From the NCBI RefSeq assembly GCF_035784015.1, contig NZ_JALKOW010000001.1: 64,000 nucleotides of DNA; one strand, given 5' to 3'. A program made the position numbers and the translations under genes. The stretch is from Comamonas sp009360615. Lineage in GTDB: Bacteria; Pseudomonadota; Gammaproteobacteria; Burkholderiales; Burkholderiaceae_C. Under the pieces are notes generated by a model, which was not told where the DNA came from, did no database searches, and worked only from the letters and a program-made list of their open reading frames with translations. Positions 32,894-41,732 of this stretch are shown one piece after another (the first letter of the stretch is position 1; each line of letters starts with the position of its first letter).

Positions 32894-33861
32894 GCATGTT
32901 TGGTACCCATATCGATGTGAAGGCCCTGGGCAAGGTCGCGGTGCTCATGGGGGGGCGCTCGTCCGAGCGCGAGGTGTCGCTGATGTCCGGCACCGGCGTG
33001 CTGGCCGCATTGCAGTCCAAGGGCGTCGATGCCCACAGGTTCGACCCTGCCGAGCAGGGCCTGGACCAGCTCAAGGTGCAAGGCTTTGACCGCTGCTTCA
33101 TTGCGCTGCATGGCCGCTACGGCGAGGATGGCACGGTGCAGGGAGCGCTGGAGTTGCTGGACATCCCCTACACGGGTTCGGGCGTGATGGCGTCCAGCAT
33201 CGCCATGGACAAGATCATGACCAAGCGCATCTGGCGCTTTGAAGGCCTGCCCACGCCGGACTGGCGCATGGTCGATTCGGCCGAAGCCACCCGCGCCGCA
33301 TTGCAGGCCCTGGGCGCACCCATGATTGTCAAGCCTGCACGGGATGGCTCCAGCATCGGTCTGACCAAGGTGATGAATGCCGAAGAATGCGCCAGGGCCT
33401 ACGAGCTGGCGGCCCGGTACGACGCAGAAGTGCTGTGCGAGCAGTTCATTGCCGGCGACGAGACCACCTGCCCCGTCCTGGGCACGGGAGTGAATGCCGC
33501 TGCGCTGCCCGTGATCCGCATCGTGGCACCCGAAGGCAACTACGACTATCAGAACAAGTATTTCACCGACACCACGCAATACCACTGCCCGAGCGGCCTG
33601 CCGGCTGTCGAGGAGGCCGAGATCCAGCGCATTGTGGAGAAAGCCTTCCGCACCCTGGGCTGCCGCGGCTGGGCGCGTGCCGACATCATGATTCGCGCCA
33701 GCGACCGCAAGCCTTTCCTGCTGGAGATCAATACCTCGCCAGGCATGACAGGGCATTCTCTGGTGCCCATGGCGGCGCGCGCTTCCGGCGTGAGCTACGA
33801 AAACCTGTGCCTCGGCATCCTGGCCATGAGCACGCTGGACGGAGAAGCGGAGCAGCCATGA
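32890..33861 (+). CDS. ddlB: D-alanine:D-alanine ligase
   Basis: 323 residues with an ATP-grasp fold. 'VAVLMGGRSSEREVSLMSG' is the N-terminal substrate-binding motif, 'MDKIMTKRIW' the central region, and 'WARADIMIR...PFLLEINTSPGMTGHSLVP' carries the metal-binding acids near the end. The product dipeptide is used by MurF. It overlaps murC and ftsQ by four bases each. Confidence 0.96.
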   Translation: MSMFGTHIDVKALGKVAVLMGGRSSEREVSLMSGTGVLAALQSKGVDAHRFDPAEQGLDQLKVQGFDRCFIALHGRYGEDGTVQGALELLDIPYTGSGVMASSIAMDKIMTKRIWRFEGLPTPDWRMVDSAEATRAALQALGAPMIVKPARDGSSIGLTKVMNAEECARAYELAARYDAEVLCEQFIAGDETTCPVLGTGVNAAALPVIRIVAPEGNYDYQNKYFTDTTQYHCPSGLPAVEEAEIQRIVEKAFRTLGCRGWARADIMIRASDRKPFLLEINTSPGMTGHSLVPMAARASGVSYENLCLGILAMSTLDGEAEQP

Positions 33862-34667
33862 ACCGCAGCCATCCCGCAGCCGTCGTCCCGTTCGACGTCA
33901 AGCTCATGAACATCACTGCCACGGTGATGTTCATGGGGTGCTTGGCGGCGTGCGTGATGGCCGTGGGATGGTGGTTGATGCGAACTCCGGCCTTCAATAT
34001 CGGCCGTATCGTGGTGGAAGGCGAGCTGGTGCATAACAACGCCGTGACGCTGCGTGCCAATGTGGCGCCGGTGCTCAAGGGCAACTTCTTCACGGTGGAC
34101 CTGAAGGCGGCGCAGCACGCCTTCGAGCAGGTGCCCTGGGTGCAGGAAGCGCAGGTGCGCCGCGAGTACCCGAACGGCTTGCGCGTGGCGCTCAAGGAGC
34201 ATGTGGCCGAGGCCTTCTGGGGGCCCGAGACCGGTACCGGTCTGGTCAACAAGGCCGGCGAAGTGTTCGAAGCCAATCTGGGCGAGCTGGACCGCGAAGG
34301 ACTGCCGCGTCTGCAGGGTCCCGAGGGATCGGCCCCGCGCGTGCTGCGGATGTATCACGCACTGGCGCCGGCCCTGAAGCCGCTCGATGTGGAGCTGGAC
34401 AGCCTGACTCTGGATGCCCGTGGCAGCTGGGAGCTGGTGCTGGACAACGATGCGGTGCTGGCACTTGGTGGCGGCACCACCGAAGACATATTGCAGCGCG
34501 TGCAGCGTTTCGTGCGCACGCTGCCTCAGATCACCTCTCAATACAAGCGCTCGGCTGCAGCAGTGGAGTCTGCAGACCTGCGTTACGAAGACGGCTATGC
34601 CTTGCGACTCAAGGGCGTGACCACTGGAACCTCCGCGCCGGCAGCTGCTGCCAGGGCCAAGCGATGA
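33858..34667 (+). CDS. ftsQ: Cell division protein FtsQ
   Basis: 269 residues from the ATG at 33858, overlapping the ddlB stop. A cytoplasmic start is followed by one membrane segment at about 17-40 ('ITATVMFMGCLAACVMAVGWWLM'), then the POTRA domain ('FNIGRIVVEGELVHNN...VPWVQEAQVRREYPN') and the FtsQ beta domain. It links FtsL/FtsB to the rest of the divisome. The C-terminal tail is Ala/Lys-rich. Confidence 0.94.
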   Translation: MNRSHPAAVVPFDVKLMNITATVMFMGCLAACVMAVGWWLMRTPAFNIGRIVVEGELVHNNAVTLRANVAPVLKGNFFTVDLKAAQHAFEQVPWVQEAQVRREYPNGLRVALKEHVAEAFWGPETGTGLVNKAGEVFEANLGELDREGLPRLQGPEGSAPRVLRMYHALAPALKPLDVELDSLTLDARGSWELVLDNDAVLALGGGTTEDILQRVQRFVRTLPQITSQYKRSAAAVESADLRYEDGYALRLKGVTTGTSAPAAAARAKR

Positions 34668-34739
34668 GCAGGCGCAGGGGAACAGACATGCAAGGCGCAC
34701 ACAAAGACAAGACAGAACCTACCGGGGGCGGAAGCTGAT

Positions 34740-35969
34740 ATGGCAAGAGAATACAAGGATGTGATTGTTGGGCTGGATATCGGCACGGCCAAGGTCATGG
34801 CGGTGGTGGCCGAGGTCATGTCCAATGGCGAGCTGAAGCTGGCGGGCCTGGGCGTCGCCCCCAGCAACGGCCTGAAGCGCGGCGTGGTCGTGAACATCGA
34901 TGCGACCGTGCAGAGCATCCAGCAGGCGCTCAAGGAAGCCGAGCTGATGGCAGACTGCAAGATCCAGCGCGTGTGCACCGGCATTACCGGCAGCCATATC
35001 CGCGGCCTGAACTCCAGCGGCATGGTGGCCATCAAGGACAAGGAAGTCTCGTCCACCGACATGGCGCGCGTGATGGAAACCGCCAAGGCGATCAATATCT
35101 CGTCCGATCAGCGCTTGCTGCTGGTCGAGGCGCAGGAGTTCGTCATCGACGGCCATGAGGTGCGCGAGCCCATCGGCATGAGCGGCATTCGCCTCGAAGC
35201 CAAGATCCATATCGTGACCGGAGCCCAGAGCGCGGCCGAGAACATCATCAAATGCGTGCGCCGCTGCGGCCTGGAAGTCGAGCAGCTGCTGCTCAACCCG
35301 CTGGCATCGGCCCAGGCCGTGCTGACTGACGACGAGCGCGAGCTGGGCGTGGCCGTGGTGGACATCGGCGCGGGTGCCACCGATGTGGCCATCTTCACCG
35401 GCGGTGCGATTCGCCACACGGCCGTGATCCCGATTGCCGGCGATCTGATCACCAGCGACATTGCCATGGCCTTGCGTACCCCCACCAAGGATGCCGAGGA
35501 CATCAAGGTCGAGAGCGGCTATGCCAAGCAATTGCTGGCCGACCCCGATGCCCAGGTCGAAGTGCCGGGCCTGGGTGACCGCAGCCCTCGCATGATCAGC
35601 AAGCAGGCCCTGGCCGGCGTGATCGAGCCCCGCGTGGAAGAGATCTTCTCGCTGGTGCAGCAGGTCATCCGTGAATCGGGCTACGAAGAAGTGCTGTCCT
35701 CGGGCATCGTGCTCACCGGCGGCAGCGCCGTCATGCCGGGAATGATCGAGCTGGGCGAGGACATTTTCCTCAAGCCCGTGCGTCGCGGCCTTCCCAAATA
35801 TTCCGGAGCGCTGGCCGACATGGTCGCCCAGCCCCGGGCCGCCACCGTGATGGGTCTGCTGGACGAAGCACGCCTGGCACGTCTGCGTGGCTACAAGGTG
35901 GCCCAGAAGAGCGGCTCCATGAAGACCGCCTTCGGCCGGTTCAAAGACTTCATCGTGGGGAACTTCTGA
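34740..35969 (+). CDS. ftsA: Cell division protein FtsA
   Basis: 409 residues, actin-like ATPase fold: 'VGLDIGTAKVMAVVAEV' (phosphate 1), 'VVDIGAGATDVAIFTGG' (phosphate 2), 'GIVLTGGSAVMPGM' (adenosine). The C-terminal amphipathic membrane anchor is present ('GSMKTAFGRFKDFIVGNF'). FtsA tethers FtsZ to the membrane. A 72-base gap separates it from ftsQ. Confidence 0.97.
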   Translation: MAREYKDVIVGLDIGTAKVMAVVAEVMSNGELKLAGLGVAPSNGLKRGVVVNIDATVQSIQQALKEAELMADCKIQRVCTGITGSHIRGLNSSGMVAIKDKEVSSTDMARVMETAKAINISSDQRLLLVEAQEFVIDGHEVREPIGMSGIRLEAKIHIVTGAQSAAENIIKCVRRCGLEVEQLLLNPLASAQAVLTDDERELGVAVVDIGAGATDVAIFTGGAIRHTAVIPIAGDLITSDIAMALRTPTKDAEDIKVESGYAKQLLADPDAQVEVPGLGDRSPRMISKQALAGVIEPRVEEIFSLVQQVIRESGYEEVLSSGIVLTGGSAVMPGMIELGEDIFLKPVRRGLPKYSGALADMVAQPRAATVMGLLDEARLARLRGYKVAQKSGSMKTAFGRFKDFIVGNF

Positions 35970-36115
35970 TATGAGCACCTATCGCATGTTCATCACCGGA
36001 CCGCCACAGATGGATTTTTCGCGGCATCGACGACGAAGACCGCGAAGACTTCAAGAGTTCGAGATTTCTTTTCCACAGCAGCGACAAACCACCACTAGAG
36101 AACAGGAGCACCACC

Positions 36116-37309
36116 ATGCCTATCGACATGATTGAAACCGAAGAATTCAACCAGGGCACGCAGATCAAGGTGATCGGCGTCGGCGGTGGCGGCGGCAATG
36201 CCGTCGACCACATGATTGAACGCAGCGTGCAGGGCGTCGAATTCATTACGGCCAATACCGATGCTCAGGCCCTGTTGCGCAGCCGTGCCCACCGCACCAT
36301 CCATCTGGGTGGCAGCGGGCTGGGTGCCGGCAGCAAGCCCGACAAGGGTCGCGATGCTGCGGAAGCTGCTGTGGAAGACATTCGCGCTGCCATCGAAGGC
36401 GCGCACATGCTCTTCATTACGGCCGGCATGGGTGGTGGTACGGGTACCGGTGCATCGCCTGTGATCGCACGAGTGGCCAAGGAAATGGGCATTCTGACAG
36501 TGGGTGTGGTGACCAAGCCTTTCGAGTGGGAAGGTGGTCGCCGCATGCAGAACGCTGACGCCGGCCTGGCCGAGCTGGAAGCCAATGTGGACTCGCTGAT
36601 CGTTGTGCTCAACGAAAAGCTGCTTGATGTGCTGGGTGACGATATCTCCCAGGACGAGGCGTTTGCCCATGCCAACGACGTTCTGAAGAACGCCGTGGGC
36701 GGCATTGCCGAGATCATCAACGAGTACGGTCATGTGAACGTCGACTTTGAAGACGTGCGCACCGTGATGGGCGAGCCCGGCAAGGCCATGATGGGCACGG
36801 CCAAGGCCGCCGGTCCCGACCGCGCCCGTATCGCCGCCGAGCAGGCCGTGGCCTGCCCGCTGCTGGAGGGCATCGACCTCTCCGGCGCCAAGGGCGTGCT
36901 GGTCCTGGTCACGGCCGCCAAGGGCAGCCTGAAGCTGTCCGAGTCGCGTCTGGCCATGTCCACCATCAACGCCTACGCGTCTCCCGATGCGCATGTGATC
37001 TATGGCGCTGCCTACGATGACTCGCTGGGTGACGAGATCCGCGTGACCGTGGTGGCTACCGGCCTGTCGCGTCCCAATGTGCGTCGCCAGAACATCCAGG
37101 TGGTGCAAGGCGGCCTGCGCACGGGTACCGACAACGTGGCCGTGGGACTGCCTCCCCTGGGCGGCATGGAGTACGGCACGGCCAACACCAATGTGCCCAG
37201 TGTCTGGCGTACCAACCGCACCCAGGCTTCGGAACGCGTGAGCGCTCTGGCATCTGGCGGCATGGACGATGTGGAGATCCCCGCCTTCCTGCGCAAGCAG
37301 GCTGATTAA
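36116..37309 (+). CDS. ftsZ: Cell division GTPase FtsZ
   Basis: 397 residues. The tubulin signature 'GGGTGTG' is at 106-112, 'VIGVGGGGGNAVDHM' near 19, and the T7 loop contains 'NVDFEDVRTVM'. A variable linker leads to the conserved C-terminal peptide 'DVEIPAFLRKQAD' used to bind FtsA and other partners. AGGAG lies eight bases before the start. The 146-base gap from ftsA holds an arginine-rich out-of-frame ORF that I do not credit. The stop is followed after three bases by a dispersed repeat. Confidence 0.97.
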   Translation: MPIDMIETEEFNQGTQIKVIGVGGGGGNAVDHMIERSVQGVEFITANTDAQALLRSRAHRTIHLGGSGLGAGSKPDKGRDAAEAAVEDIRAAIEGAHMLFITAGMGGGTGTGASPVIARVAKEMGILTVGVVTKPFEWEGGRRMQNADAGLAELEANVDSLIVVLNEKLLDVLGDDISQDEAFAHANDVLKNAVGGIAEIINEYGHVNVDFEDVRTVMGEPGKAMMGTAKAAGPDRARIAAEQAVACPLLEGIDLSGAKGVLVLVTAAKGSLKLSESRLAMSTINAYASPDAHVIYGAAYDDSLGDEIRVTVVATGLSRPNVRRQNIQVVQGGLRTGTDNVAVGLPPLGGMEYGTANTNVPSVWRTNRTQASERVSALASGGMDDVEIPAFLRKQAD

Positions 37310-37312
37310 GCT

Positions 37313-37430
37313 CCCCCTGAGCGGCTTTGCCGCTTCCCCCTCTCTCTGGCGCTTTGCGCCGGAGGGGGACGACACCCTCGGTGCGGGGCGGCGGGGCCGC
37401 CAAGGCCCTTCCTCGGTGTCTCTGCCTTCG
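37313..37430 (+). repeat. Dispersed post-stop repeat, copy R2
   Basis: Starts CCCCCTGAGCGGC three bases after the ftsZ stop; GCGGCTTTGCCGC forms a small hairpin, CCCCCT pairs with GGAGGGGGAC farther on, and the element ends in CCTCGGTGTCTCTG. It is the longest plus-strand copy. Confidence 0.8.
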
Positions 37431-37519
37431 AGTGCGTCAGTATTTGAGAGGTCAGCCGCAAAGGCCTTTGGTCCGTTAAGGACTGTAGGCCCATCGGTTC
37501 GCTGTATCGCAGCGATTAA

Positions 37520-37568
37520 GACAACCCTGGGTCGGCGTAAGCCGGCTCGGGGTTGTCCCATTTAAAAT
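37520..37568 (+). promoter_or_regulatory. Hairpin and -10-like box before lpxC
   Basis: GACAACCC (37520-37527) pairs with GGGTTGTC (37550-37557), a long stem without a T-run. TAAAAT at 37563-37568 leaves exactly six bases before the lpxC ATG, so initiation could fall on the ATG itself. I see no good -35 and no ribosome site. Confidence 0.4.
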
Positions 37569-37574
37569 ACCAGC

Positions 37575-38498
37575 ATGCTTCAGCAACGTACCATCAAGAC
37601 CATTTCCCGTGCCGTAGGCGTGGGCCTGCACAGCGGACAGCGTGTCGAGCTGACGCTGCGCCCTGCCCAGCCTGATACCGGCATCGTGTTCCGTCGCGTG
37701 GACTTGCCTGAGCCTGTGGATATCCCCATTTCTGCCGAGGCCGTGACCGATACGCGCATGGCCTCCACCATTGGCAGCGGCGGTGCCAAGGTACATACGG
37801 TCGAGCACCTGATGTCGGCCATCGCCGGTCTGGGCATCGACAACCTCTATGTGGACATCACGGCCGAAGAGGTACCGATTCTCGATGGTTCCTCGTCCTC
37901 GTTCGTGTTTCTGCTGCAAAGCGCCGGGATCGAGCTGCAGAAGGCGCCCAAGCGCTTTATCCGCATCAAGAGCCCGATCGAGGTGCGCGAAGGCGAAGGC
38001 CAGAACCTGAAATGGGCGCGCTTTGATCCCTACCATGGCTTCAGGCTGCGTTTCGAGATCGACTTCGCTCACCCTGCCGTGGACTCCACGGGGCAGTGCG
38101 TGGAGTTCGACATGGGGCTGGACAACTACACCCGCGATATTGCCCGCGCGCGCACCTTCGGCTTCACCAAGGATGTGGAAATGCTGCGCAACAACGGCCT
38201 GGCGCTGGGCGGCGGGCTGGACAACGCCATCGTCATGGATGACTACAAGGTCCTGAACAGCGACGGCCTGCGCTATGACGATGAGTTTGCCAAGCACAAG
38301 ATCCTCGACGCGATCGGCGACCTGTATCTGATCGGAAAGCCCATCCTCGGTGCCTACAGCGCCTTCCGTTCGGGTCACGGCCTCAACAACAAGCTGCTGC
38401 GCGCCATGATGGCCCAGCCCGAGACCTGGGAGATGGTCACGTTCGAGAGCGAGCGCCAGGCTCCTCGGGGCTTTGCCATGCCTGCCCAGGCCTGGTGA
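37575..38498 (+). CDS. lpxC: UDP-3-O-acyl-N-acetylglucosamine deacetylase
   Basis: 307 residues, normal length. The zinc-binding 'HTVEHLMSAIAGLGIDN' (His78) and the later 'HKILDAIGDLYLIG' carrying the other ligands are intact, as is the 'GRAR/KTFGF'-type loop ('ARARTFGFTKD'). LpxC performs the committed step of lipid A synthesis. Its place after ftsZ is conserved in beta- and gammaproteobacteria. Confidence 0.97.
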   Translation: MLQQRTIKTISRAVGVGLHSGQRVELTLRPAQPDTGIVFRRVDLPEPVDIPISAEAVTDTRMASTIGSGGAKVHTVEHLMSAIAGLGIDNLYVDITAEEVPILDGSSSSFVFLLQSAGIELQKAPKRFIRIKSPIEVREGEGQNLKWARFDPYHGFRLRFEIDFAHPAVDSTGQCVEFDMGLDNYTRDIARARTFGFTKDVEMLRNNGLALGGGLDNAIVMDDYKVLNSDGLRYDDEFAKHKILDAIGDLYLIGKPILGAYSAFRSGHGLNNKLLRAMMAQPETWEMVTFESERQAPRGFAMPAQAW

Positions 38499-38686
38499 GC
38501 GAACTCGCCATGCTGATCTTTCGCTGGCTGGCAGGCCTGCTGATCCTGGCCTCTGCGCTTAGCTTCGCCTTCTATCTGGGAACCGGCAAGGTCCAGTACA
38601 AGCGCCTGGGCTTCCTGCTGTTCAAATGGACGGTGATCGCCGGTCTGGCCTTTTTCGCCGTGATGTTTGTGGGGCGCATCGTCTGA
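38495..38686 (+). CDS. Small two-segment membrane protein
   Basis: 63 residues from a GTG at 38495 overlapping the lpxC stop by four bases (a later ATG at 38510 is also in frame). Two hydrophobic stretches, about 5-28 and 42-61, flank a short basic loop 'GTGKVQYKRLGFLLFKW'. Such short genes behind lpxC occur in related genomes as far as I recall, but I know no function. Confidence 0.6.
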   Translation: MSELAMLIFRWLAGLLILASALSFAFYLGTGKVQYKRLGFLLFKWTVIAGLAFFAVMFVGRIV

Positions 38687-38888
38687 GGCGCTAGCCATGT
38701 TGAGAGCTGCTTGCGCAAGCCGGACAAGCACTTCGCGGGTTTGTGCTTTGTAAACGGCGGGCAAAAAATCGGTAAATCGGCATTGGCTCACGCCCGCGCT
38801 GCCGAAATGGGGCGAAGATGGACTGGCTGCGGTCGCAATGATGGGCCGCACACCTTGTGTGCCTGAATGATTCGACAAAGGAGTACCC

Positions 38889-39305
38889 ATGCCCCGTTGG
38901 ACTACCCGCATTCTTTCTGCGTCCGTCGCCGCCTGCCTGACGCTGGGCAGTCTGGCCGTGCAGGCCCAGCCCGGTCCTCCACCGGGCCGTGGCAACGGCC
39001 ATGGGCCGCAGGACATGCGTCATGAGGGACGTCATGACGATCGCGGCCGGCATGCGCAGCGACATGACCGGCATGCCGAGCGCCACGACAACGGCCGCCG
39101 CGGCGGTGGTCCCGACCATAACTGGTACAAGGGCAGCCGCGTGCCGCCGCAATATCGCAGCCCGCACTATGTAGTGAATGACTGGCGCGGGCACCACCTG
39201 TCGGCACCGCCGCGCGGCTATCACTGGATTCAGAACGGCGGCGACTATCTGCTGGTCGCCATCGCCACCGGCGTGATCGCCTCCATGGTGCTGGGCAGCT
39301 ACTGA
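38889..39305 (+). CDS. RcnB-family periplasmic protein
   Basis: 138 residues with AAAGGAG eight bases upstream. The N-terminal signal peptide ends near 'AVQAQPG'. A His/Arg/Asp-rich stretch follows (about 30-80), then the RcnB motif 'YKGSRVPPQYRSPHYVVNDWRGHHLSAPPRGYHWIQNGGDYLLVAIATGVI'-like region, which I read as RcnB/DUF1236 type. RcnB proteins tune nickel and cobalt levels in the periplasm. No metal exporter lies nearby, so the role here is only by family. Confidence 0.75.
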   Translation: MPRWTTRILSASVAACLTLGSLAVQAQPGPPPGRGNGHGPQDMRHEGRHDDRGRHAQRHDRHAERHDNGRRGGGPDHNWYKGSRVPPQYRSPHYVVNDWRGHHLSAPPRGYHWIQNGGDYLLVAIATGVIASMVLGSY

Positions 39306-39473
39306 GCCCGCAGCAGATCCAGAGGCTGTGGTCGGCCACGGCTTCTGGCGCTGGGGCGCGGTCCCGCAGGCAGGTCCCCGGCCCTGCGATTGGCTGTCTC
39401 CTGAATCAGGCCGGGCACTCTCCGGATGCACCGAGGTGCAGAACGGGATGGGATCATGGAGGGTTGACGGTAT

Positions 39474-40325
39474 ATGCGAAGAGTCGATGTGCCGACCAGG
39501 GACGGGCACTCCATCGTGCTGACACGTATCGGTCCCCCGCGGGGTGCCGCGGTGGCGTTGACGCACGGTACGTTCTCCAGTGCCTCGTCATGCGAGAGGC
39601 TGGGCCGATTCCTCGCGGCGCAGGGATTTGGCGTCTGGCTTTTTGATTGGCGCGGACACGGGCTGAATCCGTCGGCCAGCCATGATTACGACCTGGAAAC
39701 GGTGGCCGAGCAGGATATCGACGGCGCTCTTCAGGAGATTCTCCGCCAGGAGCAAGGCCGGCCCATCACGTTCATCGGCCATAGCGGTGGAGGTATTGCC
39801 GCCGCCATCTGGGCCGCGCGCCAGCCCGAGCGTGCGCATGCGCATCTGACCGGACTCGTTCTGCTGGCTGCACAGGCGACCCATGCGGCGGGGACGCTCT
39901 CGGCGCGGATCGCGATCCATGGGTACAGGGCCTGGATACGCCGACGGCAATGGCTGGCTGCAAGCTCCATGGTGGGGCCGGAGAGGGAAAGCGCACGCCT
40001 CATGCGACATTGGTGCCAATGGAACCTGGGCCGGAGCCTGCTCGGGCATGACGGAACGGATTATCTGGGTAGCCTCGCCCAGGTTCGCATTCCCGTTCTG
40101 GCGCTTGCAGGATCTGCGGACCGTGTGATCGCTCCCTGGCAGGGGTGCAAAGCCCTTGCCAGGGCCTTCGGAGGGCCTGACGTGGAGTTCCATCTGTGCG
40201 GCAAGGCCGCCGGCTATGTGGAGGATTACAGCCACAGCCGGCTTCTGATGGCCGGCAATGCCCAATCCGATGTGTTTCCCCGGATCGCGCAGTGGATCAG
40301 GGTCCGGTCCGAACGGGCTCAGTAA
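39474..40325 (+). CDS. Alpha/beta hydrolase
   Basis: 283 residues. The nucleophile Ser104 sits in 'FIGHSGGG', the oxyanion region in 'LTHGTFSSASSC', the likely acid in 'LAGSADRVI' and the His in 'EDYSHSRLL'. This is a serine hydrolase of lipase/esterase type; the substrate is unknown. Its stop overlaps the ruvC stop on the other strand by seven bases, a tail-to-tail arrangement with no room for a terminator. Confidence 0.8.
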   Translation: MRRVDVPTRDGHSIVLTRIGPPRGAAVALTHGTFSSASSCERLGRFLAAQGFGVWLFDWRGHGLNPSASHDYDLETVAEQDIDGALQEILRQEQGRPITFIGHSGGGIAAAIWAARQPERAHAHLTGLVLLAAQATHAAGTLSARIAIHGYRAWIRRRQWLAASSMVGPERESARLMRHWCQWNLGRSLLGHDGTDYLGSLAQVRIPVLALAGSADRVIAPWQGCKALARAFGGPDVEFHLCGKAAGYVEDYSHSRLLMAGNAQSDVFPRIAQWIRVRSERAQ

Positions 40326-40867
40326 ACGCGCCCGCCGCGGTACATGGCATGTTGCTTGCGGCGCAGATCGGTGGACTTGGCCATCAGTCCCATGGCGGCA
40401 GCCGCGTGGGCATGGGTGATCGCCAGTCCCAGTGCGTCGGCGGCATCGGTACCGGGCAGGCCGGGCAGCTGCAGCAGTCGTTTGACCATTTCCTGGATCT
40501 GGCTCTTGGCCGCGCGGCCGTGGCCGACCACGGCTTTCTTCATCTGCAGTGCGGTGTACTCGGAAACCGAGAGATTGGCGTGGACCAGGGCCGTCAGCGC
40601 CGCACCACGGGCCTGGCCCAGCAGCAGCGTGGACTGGGGGTTGACGTTGACGAAGACGATTTCCACGGCCGCCACCTGTGGCTGGTAGCGCGAGGCGACT
40701 TCGGAGATGCCGTCAAACAGCACCTTGAGACGACCCGGCAGGTCGCCGAGTTCCATCTTGTTGGTGCGTATGGTGCCGCTGGCCACATAGGACAGGCGCT
40801 GGCCTTCCATATCGATGACGCCAAAACCCGTGGTCTGGAGACCAGGGTCGATTCCGAGAATTCGCAT
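40319..40867 (-). CDS. ruvC: Holliday junction resolvase RuvC
   Basis: 182 residues. The four catalytic acids are Asp7 ('GIDPGLQTTGFG'), Glu69 ('AAVEIVFV'), Asp141 and Asp144 ('GTDAADALGLAITHAH'). RuvC cuts Holliday junctions moved by RuvAB. No ruvA or ruvB is present in the window. A dispersed repeat separates it from mtgA upstream on the same strand. Confidence 0.95.
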   Translation of the reverse strand: MRILGIDPGLQTTGFGVIDMEGQRLSYVASGTIRTNKMELGDLPGRLKVLFDGISEVASRYQPQVAAVEIVFVNVNPQSTLLLGQARGAALTALVHANLSVSEYTALQMKKAVVGHGRAAKSQIQEMVKRLLQLPGLPGTDAADALGLAITHAHAAAAMGLMAKSTDLRRKQHAMYRGGRVY

Positions 40868-40902
40868 GGCTGTGAATTATCCACGTTCAAAACCTGCATG
40901 TT

Positions 40903-40999
40903 CCATCCGGGGGGCAGCAAGCCAGTGCCTCCTCGCGGCGATGCTGCAGTCCGCTCGGGGGGACGGCGCGGGGCCGCCCTGGTGAAGCGCCTCAGGGGG
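40903..40999 (-). repeat. Dispersed post-stop repeat, copy R4
   Basis: On the minus strand the element begins CCCCCTGAGGCGCTTC, and its TGA is the stop codon of mtgA. It continues with CAGGGCGGCCCCGCGCC and a second C-run pairing region. Confidence 0.65.
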
Positions 41000-41720
41000 G
41001 TGTCACCATCGGTATATAGCGTGCGATCGTACGGCTGCGCTGGGCCAGATAACGCGATTGCGGCATTTTCTCGAAGCGCTTGGGCGCCGGAAGCATGGCG
41101 GCAAGCCGTGCTGCCTCCGCCGCATCGAGCTGGGCCGCACTCTTGCGGAAGTAATGCCGGGCGGCGGCCTCGGCGCCGAACACGCCCTGGCCCCATTCCA
41201 CATTGTTGAGGTAGAGCTCCAGAATGCGCTGCTTGCCCAGCATCAGCTCCAGCCATTGCGCCAGCAAAAGCTCCTGGCCCTTGCGCAGAAAATTGCGTTC
41301 GCCCGACAGCAGCAGGTTCTTGGCCAGCTGCTGGGTGATGGTGGAGCCGCCATAGACCTTGGCGGGCTTGCTGTTGCTGCCGGCCTTTTCTGCCTGCGTG
41401 GCCCTGGCCTCGGCTTTGGCGTTGCGCTGCCAGGCCTTCTGGACTGCATCCCATTCCACGCCATGGTGCTCCATGAACCCGGCATCCTCGGAGGCAATCA
41501 CCGCGCGCTTGAGGTGACCGGAGATCTGGTCATAGTCCACCCACTGCTGGCGCCAGCGCAGACCTTCATTGCCGTGTGCGAGCTGCCAGGCTTCGGTGCG
41601 CTGATAGCTGGTGGACTCTGGATCCAGCCAGGCCATGACTGCGATGCGTGCTGCGAAAAACAATTGCAGCAGCAGGGCCGAGCAGAGCATCAGCAGCAAC
41701 AGGCGGCCCAGAGCTTTCAT
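40992..41720 (-). CDS. mtgA: Monofunctional peptidoglycan glycosyltransferase
   Basis: 242 residues with one N-terminal membrane segment (about 5-30). GT51 motifs: 'RAVIASEDAGFMEHHGVEWDAVQKA' with the catalytic Glu, 'GGSTITQQLAKNLLL', 'KGQELLLAQWLE' and 'YLNNVEWGQGVFGAEAAARHYF'. It polymerises glycan strands without a transpeptidase domain. Residues near 95-112 form an Ala/Lys-rich insert. Its last codons and stop lie inside a dispersed repeat. Confidence 0.95.
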   Translation of the reverse strand: MKALGRLLLLMLCSALLLQLFFAARIAVMAWLDPESTSYQRTEAWQLAHGNEGLRWRQQWVDYDQISGHLKRAVIASEDAGFMEHHGVEWDAVQKAWQRNAKAEARATQAEKAGSNSKPAKVYGGSTITQQLAKNLLLSGERNFLRKGQELLLAQWLELMLGKQRILELYLNNVEWGQGVFGAEAAARHYFRKSAAQLDAAEAARLAAMLPAPKRFEKMPQSRYLAQRSRTIARYIPMVTPP

Positions 41721-41732
41721 GATCTGTCGGTT

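Noticed and set aside
35971..36135. A 54-codon ORF between ftsA and ftsZ
   Set aside because: It is full of CGA and AGA codons rare in this genome, has a low-complexity Arg run and overlaps ftsZ out of frame without its own ribosome site.
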